NCBI GenBank assembly: GCA_001298555.1
Contig: LJCW01000375.1
Span: 1 to 32,078, forward strand
DNA length: 32,078 nt
Direction: 5' to 3'
Source of the DNA: Actinobacteria bacterium OV450
Lineage (GTDB): Bacteria; Actinomycetota; Actinomycetes; Streptomycetales; Streptomycetaceae
Each line of letters starts with the position of its first letter. Within the stretch, counting starts at the first letter, position 1. The notes under the pieces were generated by a model. The model searched no databases and was not told the DNA's origin. It saw only the letters and a list, made by a program, of their open reading frames with translations. This document shows positions 1-7,188 of the stretch, piece after piece. The position numbers were made by a program, and so were the translations under genes.

Positions 1-16
1 CGGAAAGGGAAGTCGG

Positions 17-307
17 TTGTCGCAGAAACGCAGGAAATTCACTCCCGAGTATCGGGAAGAGGCCGTGAAGATGGTGATCGAGACGTCCCGTCCGGTCGCC
101 CAGGTCGCCCGGGAACTCGGCCTTGTTGAAGGCACGCTCGGGAATTGGGTCAATGCCTACCGCCGTGAGCACGCCGGAGAGGAGCCGCCCCTCACGGTGG
201 ATGAACGGGCACGGCTCCGCGAGCAGGAGCGTGAACTGAGGGAACTGCGACAGAAGGTCGCCTTCCTGGAAAAAGTCGCGGCGTACTTTGCCAAGGATCC
301 TCGGTGA
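17..307 (+). CDS. IS3-family transposase OrfA
   Basis: This 96-residue protein supplies the DNA-binding part of the transposase. Residues 1-50 form the helix-turn-helix (KRRKFTPEYREEAVKMV, then VAQVARELGL and LGNWV). Residues 62-90 form a heptad-like charged helix (LREQERELRELRQKVAFLEK) typical of the OrfA leucine zipper. The TTG start at 17 follows a GGAAAGGGA ribosome-binding site. The orfB frame is -1 relative to orfA and stays open upstream through the A-run at 270-274 (GGAAAAAG), so an OrfAB fusion by -1 slippage is possible, although the slippery site is not the classical heptamer. The stop overlaps the orfB GTG start (GTGA), which also permits translational coupling. Confidence 0.92.
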   Translation: MSQKRRKFTPEYREEAVKMVIETSRPVAQVARELGLVEGTLGNWVNAYRREHAGEEPPLTVDERARLREQERELRELRQKVAFLEKVAAYFAKDPR

Positions 308-1212
308 GCGACAGGTTCGAGTTCATCGATGCAGAGTGCGCGACATCCGCCACGAACACCGAAGCGATACCATCCGTTGCGAAGATGTGTGACTGGCTGG
401 AAGTGTCCCGCTCCGGGTTCTATGAATGGCGGAGCCGGCCGCTTTCGGCGACCGCCCGGCGACGGGAGGACCTGAAATTGCTGATCACCAAGTCCTTCGA
501 GGAGTCTGACGGTACCTACGGCTACCGGCGCGTCCACGCCGACCTCACTGCCTGGGGTGTGGCCTGCGGGCCCGAACTCGTGCGTGACCTCATGCGGGAG
601 CTGGACCTGCAGGCGTGCCAGCCGCGGCCGTGGCGCCACAGTCTCACCGAGAACGACGGCCGGGCCGGCCCGATCCCCGACCTCGTGAACCGCGACTTCA
701 CCGCCGACGCGCCGGGGAAGAAAATGGTCGGTGACATCACTTACATTCCGACCTGGGAGGGCTGGTTATTCCTAGCCACCGTCATCGACTGCCACACCAA
801 GGCCGTGACAGGCTGGGCGATGGACGACAACTACAAGACCCCGCTCATCGAGGCCGCCATCGAGATGACGGCACGCAATCACCCGCTCTCCGAGGACGCC
901 ATATTCCACTCGGACCGCGGCAGTAATTACACTTCGGAACAGTTCGCCCGCACACTCGACAGGCTCGGCATCAAGCAGTCTGTCGGGCGGACCGGAATCT
1001 GTTACGACAATGCCATGGCGGAATCGTTCTTCGCGACTTTGAAAAATGAACGGGTCCACCGGACCGTCTATCCCACCCGTGAACACGCCTACCGCGACAT
1101 CGCCCGCTACATAGAGGTCCGCTATAATACGAAACGCCGCCACTCAGGACTCGGGTATCGGACCCCACGAGAGGTCCACGACGAGTACCTGAATCAGCAG
1201 CTCGCCGCATAA
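304..1212 (+). CDS. IS3-family transposase OrfB (DDE integrase core)
   Basis: OrfB is the catalytic subunit of the IS3 transposase, 302 residues. An HTH_21-like segment (residues 54-110, with GTYGYRRVHADL) precedes an rve integrase core. The catalytic triad is visible: D144 in MVGDITYIPT, D204 in FHSDRGSNYT and E240 in YDNAMAESFF, giving the DD(35)E spacing of the family. The C-terminus (YNTKRRHSGLGYRTPREVH) is also typical. The frame is intact, so the element may still be active. The start at 304 is a GTG overlapping the orfA stop. The right inverted repeat begins 16 bp after the stop. Confidence 0.95.
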   Translation: MSDRFEFIDAECATSATNTEAIPSVAKMCDWLEVSRSGFYEWRSRPLSATARRREDLKLLITKSFEESDGTYGYRRVHADLTAWGVACGPELVRDLMRELDLQACQPRPWRHSLTENDGRAGPIPDLVNRDFTADAPGKKMVGDITYIPTWEGWLFLATVIDCHTKAVTGWAMDDNYKTPLIEAAIEMTARNHPLSEDAIFHSDRGSNYTSEQFARTLDRLGIKQSVGRTGICYDNAMAESFFATLKNERVHRTVYPTREHAYRDIARYIEVRYNTKRRHSGLGYRTPREVHDEYLNQQLAA

Positions 1213-1228
1213 ATTAGCCAATAGGCGA

Positions 1229-1254
1229 CTGTCCGGAAAAGACGGGGCCCCTCA
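1229..1254 (+). repeat. IS right terminal inverted repeat (IRR)
   Basis: This 26-bp segment reads CTGTCCGGAAAAGAC then GGGGCCCCTCA. It is the reverse complement of 31980-32005 with two mismatches (24 of 26 identical). It ends in TCA and is followed directly by cse2 coding sequence, which fixes the IS boundary at 1254. The four bases outside this end (ACCA) do not match those outside the left end (GGCC), so no target duplication is seen. Confidence 0.9.
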
Positions 1255-1379
1255 ACCAGCTGGCCCGAGACATCCTCCACTGGAACCGGCCCGACTCGCG
1301 CACCCGCGTGCGCCGCCGCTGGGGCCTGGACTACTACGCCTGGACGCAGAAGGCGGCAGCAGACCCGCCCCGCCCCTGA
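1254..1379 (+). pseudogene. cse2: 3' remnant of cse2 (casB), small subunit of type I-E Cascade
   Basis: The frame opening at the IS edge encodes about 41 residues: NQLARDILHWNRPDS, then RTRVRRRWGLDYYAW, and a stop at 1377-1379. The pattern of an aromatic/acidic helix followed by RVRRRWxxDYY is the C-terminal helix of Cse2, the alpha-helical subunit that binds the nontarget strand and crRNA in Cascade. Its position directly before cas7e is the canonical I-E order (cse1-cse2-cas7-cas5-cas6-cas1-cas2). Everything upstream (the rest of cse2, cse1, cas3) is replaced by the IS, so the gene is dead here. Identification rests on a short fragment plus synteny. Confidence 0.8.
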
Positions 1380-1482
1380 CCGACATCACATGCGCAACGC
1401 CCGGCGCACATGGATCTGCTGTGCGCCCCGGGCTGCACAGCCCTGCCGCACACTTTCCGCCCTCAGAGCAAGGAGCCATCCC

Positions 1483-2640
1483 GTGAACCAGCGTCTCTAC
1501 ATCGATGTGCACGTCGTCCAAACCGTTCCGCCCGCCAACCTCAACCGCGACGACCAGGGCAACCCGAAGGAAGCCGTCTACGGAGGGGTCCGTCGCTCCC
1601 GCGTCTCCTCGCAGGCATGGAAGCGGGCATCGCGCCAGCACTTCGACGCCCAGGCCCCCGAGCCCGAGCGCGCCACCCGCACCAAGCGCATCACAGGCGA
1701 ACTCGCCACCCGCATCAAGGCCAACGCAAGCGGAGTGGACGAGGACGGCGCCCGCCGGATCGCCGCTGCTCTGCTGGCCCAGCTCGGCCTCAGCCAGGGC
1801 AAGAAGGCCGGAGACACCGCCTACCTCCTCTTCTACGGCAACGCCCAGCTCGACGAGGTCGCCGCCCTGGTCAACGCACACGCCGCTGACCTGGCTGCCC
1901 TGGACGACAAGGCCTTGGCCGAAGCCGTCAAGGAGCTGCCCGTCGCAGACGCGTTCACCACCGGACACCCCATGGGCGTCGCGCTGTTCGGCCGGATGGT
2001 CGCCGACATCCCCAAACTCAACGTCGACGCCGCCGTCCAGGTCGCCCACGCCCTGTCCACCCACGAGACACAGCTCGAATTCGACTACTTCACCGCCGTC
2101 GACGACCAGAACGAAAAAGACGAAACCGGTGCCGGAATGATCGGCACCATCGGCTTCAACTCCGCCACCCTCTACCGCTACGCCACCGTCGGCTTCGCCC
2201 AGCTCACCGACAACCTCGGCGGCGACACCGAAGCAGCCCTCGACGCGCTCGACCACTTCGTCGACAGCTTCTCCCTGTCCGCCCCCACCGGCTACCAGAA
2301 CTCCTTCGCCCACCGGACCCGGCCCAGCCTCGTGGCCGTCGTCGTACGCACCGACCAGCCCGTCAACCTCGTCTCCGCCTTCGAGGAACCCGTCGCGGCA
2401 GAAGCCGGCATCCAGGCCGCCTCCGCGCGCCGCCTGGCCGAAGAACACATCACCGCCACCCAGGTATGGGGAGACACCCCCCTCTACAACGCCGCCAGCC
2501 ACACCTTCACCGCCGGCGAACCCCGCACCAAGGACACCGCCGAAACCCTCATCCAGGCCTTCGGCACCCCCCTCACGTTCGCCGAGCTGCGCACCACCCT
2601 GCGCGCCCGCATCACCACCGCCCTCGGAGCCCAGGCGTGA
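1483..2640 (+). CDS. cas7e: Cas7e (CasC/Cse4), Cascade backbone subunit
   Basis: Cas7e is the six-copy backbone subunit that coats the crRNA spacer in type I-E Cascade. The 385-residue protein begins MNQRLYIDVHVVQTVPPANLN, the typical N-terminal RRM strand, followed by GGVRRSRVSSQAWKRASR, a hallmark of the family that contacts crRNA, and IGFNSATLYRYATV near residue 230. The length fits actinobacterial members. The GTG at 1483 is chosen because it follows AAGGAG (1470-1475) and matches the family start; an upstream ATG at 1390 would add unconserved residues. The gene ends in GTGA, overlapping cas5e. It appears intact, but it has lost its natural upstream genes and probably its promoter. Confidence 0.95.
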   Translation: MNQRLYIDVHVVQTVPPANLNRDDQGNPKEAVYGGVRRSRVSSQAWKRASRQHFDAQAPEPERATRTKRITGELATRIKANASGVDEDGARRIAAALLAQLGLSQGKKAGDTAYLLFYGNAQLDEVAALVNAHAADLAALDDKALAEAVKELPVADAFTTGHPMGVALFGRMVADIPKLNVDAAVQVAHALSTHETQLEFDYFTAVDDQNEKDETGAGMIGTIGFNSATLYRYATVGFAQLTDNLGGDTEAALDALDHFVDSFSLSAPTGYQNSFAHRTRPSLVAVVVRTDQPVNLVSAFEEPVAAEAGIQAASARRLAEEHITATQVWGDTPLYNAASHTFTAGEPRTKDTAETLIQAFGTPLTFAELRTTLRARITTALGAQA

Positions 2641-3434
2641 GCAACTCCGACCCCAGCGGCATCCTCCTCATCCGTCTCGCCGGCCCCCTGCAGTCGTGGG
2701 GGGACCGCAGCACCTTCAACCGCCGAGAAACACGACCCGAACCCACCAAATCCGGCATCGTCGGTCTCCTCGCGGCCGCCGCCGGCCGCCCACGCCACGC
2801 GCCTCTGGACGACCTGGCAGGCCTCTGCCTGGGCATCCGCATCGACCAGCCCGGAAGCATCCTTCGCGACTACCACACCGTCAGCGACTACCGCGGCCGG
2901 CCACTGCTGTCCGCCGCCGTCACCGCCAAAGGCCGGCAAAAACCCACCTCACCTGCCAAACACACCCACATCACTCAGCGCTTCTACCTTCAGGACGCCG
3001 TCTTCCTCGCCGCAGTCCAAGGCCCCCAAGGCCTCATCGACACCCTTGAGCACGCCATAACCCACCCCGCCTTCCCCCTCGCCCTGGGCCGCCGCTCCTG
3101 CGCCCCCGCACAACCCCTGTCCCTGGGACAGCGCACCGGCCCCCTCGAAGACGCCCTGCGCGCAGAGCCCTGGCAGGCCGCCCCCGCCGTACGCAAGCGG
3201 TGGGGTCGCCAGAACGGCGACGCAGCCCACATCGACCTGCCCGCCACCCTCGACGACCCGGCAGGAGACGAATTCCGCGACGACGTCCCCCTCTCCTTCG
3301 CCCCCCACGCCCGGACCTTCACCACCCGCCGCATCCGCCACACCTACCTCCAAGCACCCACCGGCCTCACACCCGACCCCGCACGCCCCCGAAACACCGG
3401 CGGCCACGACCCCTTCGCCCTCCTGGGCTGGTGA
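2637..3434 (+). CDS. cas5e: Cas5e (CasD), Cascade 5'-handle binding subunit
   Basis: Cas5e caps the 5' handle of the crRNA in type I-E Cascade. The 265-residue protein opens SGILLIRLAGPLQSWGDRS, the classic Cas5 N-terminus, followed by RRETRPEPTKSGIVGLLAAA (the glycine-containing helix) and ILRDYHTVSDYR. The C-terminal FTTRRIRHTYLQAP segment is also usual. The GTG start at 2637 lies inside the cas7e stop (GTGA overlap), indicating translational coupling; longer in-frame starts inside cas7e lack conservation. The gene is uninterrupted. Confidence 0.95.
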   Translation: MSNSDPSGILLIRLAGPLQSWGDRSTFNRRETRPEPTKSGIVGLLAAAAGRPRHAPLDDLAGLCLGIRIDQPGSILRDYHTVSDYRGRPLLSAAVTAKGRQKPTSPAKHTHITQRFYLQDAVFLAAVQGPQGLIDTLEHAITHPAFPLALGRRSCAPAQPLSLGQRTGPLEDALRAEPWQAAPAVRKRWGRQNGDAAHIDLPATLDDPAGDEFRDDVPLSFAPHARTFTTRRIRHTYLQAPTGLTPDPARPRNTGGHDPFALLGW

Positions 3435-3440
3435 CCCGAC

Positions 3441-4195
3441 ATGCCCTTCCTCTCCCGCATCCGCATCAACCCCCTGCGCGCCGAAAGCCGCAAACTCCTC
3501 GCCAGCCCCCGCGCCATGCACGCCGCCGTCCAAGGCGGCCTCCCCGGCCTGCCCGAACAAGCACGCACCCTGTGGCGCCTCGACCCCGACAACCCCCACC
3601 GCCCCCACCTGTTCGTCCTCACCACCGACAAACCGGACTGGACCCACCTCGTCGAACAAGCAGGATGGCCCGGCGCCGACGGCGAGCACTACGCCATACG
3701 CGACTACACCCCACTCCTCCAACAGCTCGCCCCCGGCCGCACCTTCGCCTTCCGCCTCACCGCCAACCCCGTCCAGAACACCACCAACCCTGACAAACCC
3801 ACCGCCCGTCAGCAGACACGCATCGACGCCGGCGGCCGACGGCGCGGCTTCCGCCTGGGCCACCGCACCGCCGCCGCCCAGCTCGACTGGTTCCTCACCC
3901 GCACCGCACGCTGGGGATTCGACGTCCCCACCGCCCCCCCCCCGACGACACCCGCACCGCCGACAACGAGCCCCCACGCGACATCCGCATCACCACCCGC
4001 CAACGCCGCTCCTTCGGCAAAGGACCAACCACCACGAAGGAAGCGCAGGTCATCATGAACTCCGTGACCTTCGAAGGCCGCCTGCGCATCACCGACCCCG
4101 GCCTGCTCACCGAACACCTCCTGGCTGGCATCGGCCCCTCCAAGGCTTACGGATGCGGACTCCTCACCCTTGCCCCGCTGCCCGAAAGGCCATGA
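3441..4195 (+). pseudogene. cas6e: Cas6e (CasE) crRNA-processing endonuclease, frameshifted at a C10 tract
   Basis: Cas6e cuts the CRISPR repeat hairpin to make crRNAs. The start MPFLSRIRINPLRAESRKLL is typical and H27 (SPRAMHAAVQ) matches the conserved catalytic-region histidine. The frame runs normally to about residue 166 (GFDVPTAP), then leaves the family frame at a run of ten C at 3934-3943. The correct C-terminal half is in another frame from 3944: VTFEGRLRITDP, then GIGPSKAYGCGLLTLAPLP, with a stop at 4193-4195. One added C (or loss of two) would restore a 251-residue protein of normal length. As written, the product is 205 residues with a missense tail. This may be a real mutation, a slippage tract or a homopolymer read error. 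Confidence 0.88.
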
Positions 4196-4201
4196 CCACC
4201 C

Positions 4202-5210
4202 GTGCCCGACATCTGGTGGAAGGCCGACCCCCAGGACCTGCACCGCCTCGTCGACCGCGTCTCCAGCGTCTACGTGGAGCGCAGCCACCTGGACCGCGAC
4301 GAAAACGCCATCGTCGTCATCAACAAACGCCAAACGGTCCGCGTCCCGGCAGCCATGGTCGCCGTCATGCTCCTCGGCCCCGGCACACGCGTCACCCACG
4401 CAGCCATCCGCCTGCTCGCCGACTCCGGCACCACCGTGTGCTGGGTCGGCGAGCAAGGCGTCCGCATGTACGCCGCCGGCCTCGGCCCCAGCCGCGGCGC
4501 CGGCCTCCTGCACCGCCAGGCCTGGCTCGTCACCCGCCCCAAGGAACGCCTCGCCGTCGCCCGCACCATGTACGGCATGCGCTTCCCCGGCGAGGACGTC
4601 TCCGCCCTCACCATGCAACAACTCCGCGGCCGCGAAGGCACCCGCATCCGCAAGTACTACCGCGCCCAAGCCGGCCCGCACCGGCGTCACCTGGAACGGC
4701 CGCCTCTACAAAGCCGGCGACGCCTTCGCCGCCGGCGACGACCTCAACCGCCTCCTATCGGCGGCCAACGCCGCCCTCTACGGCGTCTGCCACGCAGTCA
4801 TCATCGGACTCGGCGCCAGCCCAGGACTCGGCTTCGTCCACACCGGCAAAGCCACCTCCTTCGTCCTGGACGTCGCTGACCTCTACAAAGCCGAATACAC
4901 CATTCCGCTCGCCTTCGACCTCGCCGCCCAAGGCCTCACAGAAGAGCGCGACGCCCGACTTGGCCTACGCGACCTCATCGCCCGCGACAAGCTCCTCGGC
5001 CGCATCGTCACCGACGTAAAGAACCTCCTCACCCCCGAAGGAGCAGAGTTCGAGGACTTCGAAGCAAACCTCTTGTGGGACGAACACGTCGGTGCCGTCC
5101 CCGGGGGCACCAACTACGCCAGTCACGCAGACCTCTCAGCACACGGAATGACCGACAACCACATCGCCGTCATCGGTCCTGAGATCAACGAGGCCGAGCC
5201 GACATCATGA
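4202..5210 (+). pseudogene. cas1e: Cas1e integrase, frameshifted in mid-gene
   Basis: Cas1 is the integrase that inserts new spacers together with Cas2. The GTG start at 4202 lies 6 bp after cas6e. The N-terminal half (VERSHLDRDENAIVVINKRQ, then GTTVCWVGEQGVRMYAAG) stays in frame to RIRKYYRAQA (residue 157) and includes E145, the metal-binding glutamate. Near 4673 one extra G (or two lost bases) moves the family frame; from 4674 it continues ARTGVTWNGRLY, GLGFVHTGK (H213) and SFVLDVADL (D226), ending at 5208-5210. Removing one base gives 335 residues with all catalytic residues present. As written, the active protein cannot be made. No long homopolymer explains this shift. Confidence 0.88.
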
Positions 5211-5515
5211 CCGTCATCATCCTCATCGCGGCTCCAGAAGGCCTCCGCGGACACCTCACACGCTGGATGGTCGAGGCAAGCGCCGGCGTATTCATTGGCA
5301 ACCCCAGCCGCCGCATCCGCGACCGCCTCTGGGAACTCTTGTCCACCAGAATCGGCGACGGACAAGCCATCCTCATCGAACCTGCAGCGAACGAACAAGG
5401 CTGGGCCGTTCGTACCGCAGGCCGCGACCGGTGGCAGCCCGTCGACTTCGACGGCCTGATCCTCTCCGCCCGCCCCCAAAAGCAACCAAATGATAACAAC
5501 CACCCGATCCGATAA
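5207..5515 (+). CDS. cas2e: Cas2e, spacer-acquisition subunit
   Basis: Cas2e forms the central dimer of the Cas1-Cas2 integration complex. The 102-residue protein starts MTVIILIAAPEGLRGHLTRW and continues ASAGVFIGNPSRRIRDRLWE, both strongly typical of the I-E branch. The ATG overlaps the cas1e stop (ATGA). The last ~15 residues (QKQPNDNNHPIR) are encoded by an unusually A-rich stretch for this genome (about 5478-5515) that runs up to the first repeat. This stretch may therefore double as the CRISPR leader, since only 18 bp separate the stop from the array. The gene is intact. Confidence 0.93.
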   Translation: MTVIILIAAPEGLRGHLTRWMVEASAGVFIGNPSRRIRDRLWELLSTRIGDGQAILIEPAANEQGWAVRTAGRDRWQPVDFDGLILSARPQKQPNDNNHPIR

Positions 5516-5533
5516 AGCCCCAGCTCAGGAAGT

Positions 5534-5671
5534 GTCGCCCCCGCGCCCGCGGGGATCGTCCGCAGTACACCTCCGCCGCGGGAGCGACGACGGGGTCGCC
5601 CCCGCGCCCGCGGGGGTCGTCCTCGGCCGGTCCTGCTGTGGTGGCCACGCCCGCGTCGCCTCCGCGCCCGC
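5534..5671 (+). CRISPR. Minimal type I-E CRISPR array: two spacers, third repeat truncated
   Basis: Repeat 1 (5534-5561) and repeat 2 (5595-5622) are 28 bp, begin GTCGCCCCCGCGCCCGCGGG, and differ at one position. They contain the GC-rich palindrome usual for I-E repeats. The repeat-to-repeat step is 61 bp, so spacer 1 (5562-5594) is 33 nt and spacer 2 (5623-5654) is 32 nt, as expected for I-E. A third repeat starts at 5655 but matches for only 17 bases (16 identical) and then diverges at CTAG. The array lies directly after cas2e in the canonical place. The next gene, on the minus strand, ends 39 bp beyond the last matching base. Confidence 0.87.
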
Positions 5672-5709
5672 TAGTCCGTGTACCAGTAGCGTGTTCGGGG
5701 TTGCGGCGG

Positions 5710-7188
5710 TCATGATTGTTGTTGGGCGTTGGCCGCAAGTTCGGGGTGCTCCCATATGAGTTGTTCGCGTAGTCGGCGGACTTCTTCGTCTTCGGCGGCG
5801 GCGTATTGTTCGGCGACGGTCTGGTCCTGTGCTGAGCGGGACCGTTCGGTGTGCTCGGCATGGACTTCGTTGAGCATGCGTTCCCACCGGATTGCCTGGC
5901 GTAGCCGTTCGGCTTCCTGCGCTGCCTCCCCCTCGGCGACGAGTCCTGCGGTTGCGCGCTGGATCTCGGTCCGTTCTGCTCGGTTCCGGCAGTGCTGACA
6001 TTGCCCGTCGTGGGGTCGTGGTCCTTTGCCGGCCGCCGAGCAGTCTTTGCCCTCGCATTCCCACCACTGGGGTCGTGGGTGTTTGTGCCGCAGTGTGGGC
6101 ATCGGGTGCTGGCGGCGGTCCGCTCGGCGTTGTGCGCACTTGGGGCATGCATCGTCGAGGTGGAGGGTGGTGCCGTCTTCGCACATCGGGTCGGGGCAGT
6201 CGGTGGACGGGCGTACCAGCCCTACCGCGACGCCGACGGGGGAGGAGAGTTCTCCTTCGGCCAGGGCGCGGGCGTAGCCGTGCGTCCACCAGCGGCGTTG
6301 GATCCGCTCACGTAGCTGCTGGGGAGTCCGTCCTGCGTCCAGGGCGTCCAGGATCGCCTCACGCAGCACAGCCGGGCGGTGAAGCGGTAGCAGAGCTGCC
6401 AGCTCGCCCGGCCATCCCGCCTCAACGGCTGTGACCGCGACCTTCTGGCCCGGCGGCAGTTGCAGCGTGGTCGCCTTCCGCGGTCTGGCTGGCGGGATGT
6501 GCGCTTCAGCGCCCCGGGAGGCGGCGCGGTCGCCCGCCCTACGCGGCCTACTACCTGTAGTGGCCCTGCGGGCGTCATCGGCGCTACGCGCCGCAGGCGC
6601 TGTCGGGGTTTCTTGAGGGGGGAGGGTTATAGGGGAGGGTTGGGGGACTGCCAGTCCCCCCTGCCGGGATTGACAGTCCCCCCTTCCCCGGGACTCAAAG
6701 TCCCCCCTCCCGCCGGATTCGAGAGGTTTTGTGGGAGGGGACTGACAGTCCCCTCCCATCTGGCGCGGCCTTCCCTTGTCGCTGCGCTCCGTCCGCGGCG
6801 GGGCGGGTGGCAGTGCGGGGCGGGTGTGCTGGGTGAGCGGGGGCAGGCCGCGGTGCGCCCGGTCTTCGTTGACGCGTGTCAGTCTTTCGGGGCCGTACCA
6901 GGTGGCCGGGATTTGCAGGTCGTAGACCTTGGGGCGGGCGTGTGCGGGGATGTACCGGGCGGCTTCCTGGTCTCCCAGCGTGATCACACGCCGCTCGGCG
7001 AGGGATGCCAGACGCCGCTGTACCGTTTTGACGTCGCAGAGCGCGATTCGCGCCAGCGTCCGCCTGGATGGGAAGGCATTGGTGCCATCCGCATCGGCCT
7101 TCTCTGCCAGGCCGGCCAGCAGCATCCGGTCCGTCGTACTGTTCACGGGGCTGTCGTGTAAAGCCCACAGGATTGGCTCAAGCGCCAC
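5710..7188 (-). CDS. Winged-helix DNA-binding protein, candidate plasmid replication initiator
   Basis: The N-terminal ~75 residues form a replication-type winged helix: ALEPILWALHDSPV, then NAFPSRRTLARIALCDVKTV and QRRLASLAERRVI. A proline- and arginine-rich linker follows, with five 8-residue units (GDCQSPPT, KPLESGGR, GDFESRGR, GDCQSRQG, GLAVPQPS). A second helical domain (about residues 240-320) and a C-terminal part with Cys pairs (CEDG, CPKC, CEGKDC, CQHC), probably zinc-binding, come next, then a charged coiled helix. The GTG at 7188 is preferred because ALEPILWAL is where this family usually starts; an ATG at 7203 is also in frame. Similar proteins are common on Streptomyces plasmids and integrative elements. 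The initiator role is inferred from domain layout, not proven. Confidence 0.8.
   Translation of the reverse strand: MALEPILWALHDSPVNSTTDRMLLAGLAEKADADGTNAFPSRRTLARIALCDVKTVQRRLASLAERRVITLGDQEAARYIPAHARPKVYDLQIPATWYGPERLTRVNEDRAHRGLPPLTQHTRPALPPAPPRTERSDKGRPRQMGGDCQSPPTKPLESGGRGDFESRGRGDCQSRQGGLAVPQPSPITLPPQETPTAPAARSADDARRATTGSRPRRAGDRAASRGAEAHIPPARPRKATTLQLPPGQKVAVTAVEAGWPGELAALLPLHRPAVLREAILDALDAGRTPQQLRERIQRRWWTHGYARALAEGELSSPVGVAVGLVRPSTDCPDPMCEDGTTLHLDDACPKCAQRRADRRQHPMPTLRHKHPRPQWWECEGKDCSAAGKGPRPHDGQCQHCRNRAERTEIQRATAGLVAEGEAAQEAERLRQAIRWERMLNEVHAEHTERSRSAQDQTVAEQYAAAEDEEVRRLREQLIWEHPELAANAQQQS
6634..6757. repeat. Array of palindromes with 24-bp spacing inside the winged-helix gene
   Basis: Four palindromes of the type GGGGACTG-N-CAGTCCCC are centred at about 6651, 6673, 6697 and 6745, a spacing of 22, 24 and 48 bp; a degenerate fifth would fall near 6721. 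The best copies are perfect: 6642-6660 has 9-bp arms with a 1-nt centre, and 6733-6757 has 12-bp arms with a 1-nt centre. They encode the five 8-codon units of the linker. The repeats lie between the DNA-binding domain and the C-terminal domain, the same place where lambdoid phage O genes carry their origin iterons. Function as an origin or operator is inferred. Confidence 0.8.

Larger units (their letters stand above)
1..1254 (+). mobile_element. IS3-family insertion sequence, left end missing from this side
   Basis: An IS3-family element is seen from just upstream of orfA to its right terminus. It has two overlapping genes, orfA (HTH plus leucine-zipper type) and orfB (DDE integrase), and a right inverted repeat ending in TCA at 1254, the usual IS3 end dinucleotide context. 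The matching left inverted repeat is not here but lies at 31980-32005 at the other end of the window. Immediately past 1254 the sequence becomes the 3' end of cse2, so the element sits inside a CRISPR gene. Joining 31980-32078 to 1-1254 would give 1353 bp, normal for this family. The exact named IS cannot be given from the sequence alone. Confidence 0.93.

Noticed and set aside
1251..1258. Target-site duplication around the IS
   Set aside because: Bases outside the two IS ends (ACCA and GGCC) do not match in any 3-5 bp register.
2466..2636. Longer start for cas5e inside cas7e
   Set aside because: The added residues are Arg/His-rich and unlike Cas5; the GTG at 2637 gives the family N-terminus and a GTGA overlap.
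3944..4195. Separate small gene for the cas6e C-terminal half
   Set aside because: The sequence is the continuous C-terminal domain of Cas6e and has no start codon with a ribosome-binding site at its beginning; a frameshift is the simpler reading.
6634..6757. CRISPR array reading of the 24-bp repeats
   Set aside because: The repeats have no regular unique spacers and lie in frame inside a coding gene.
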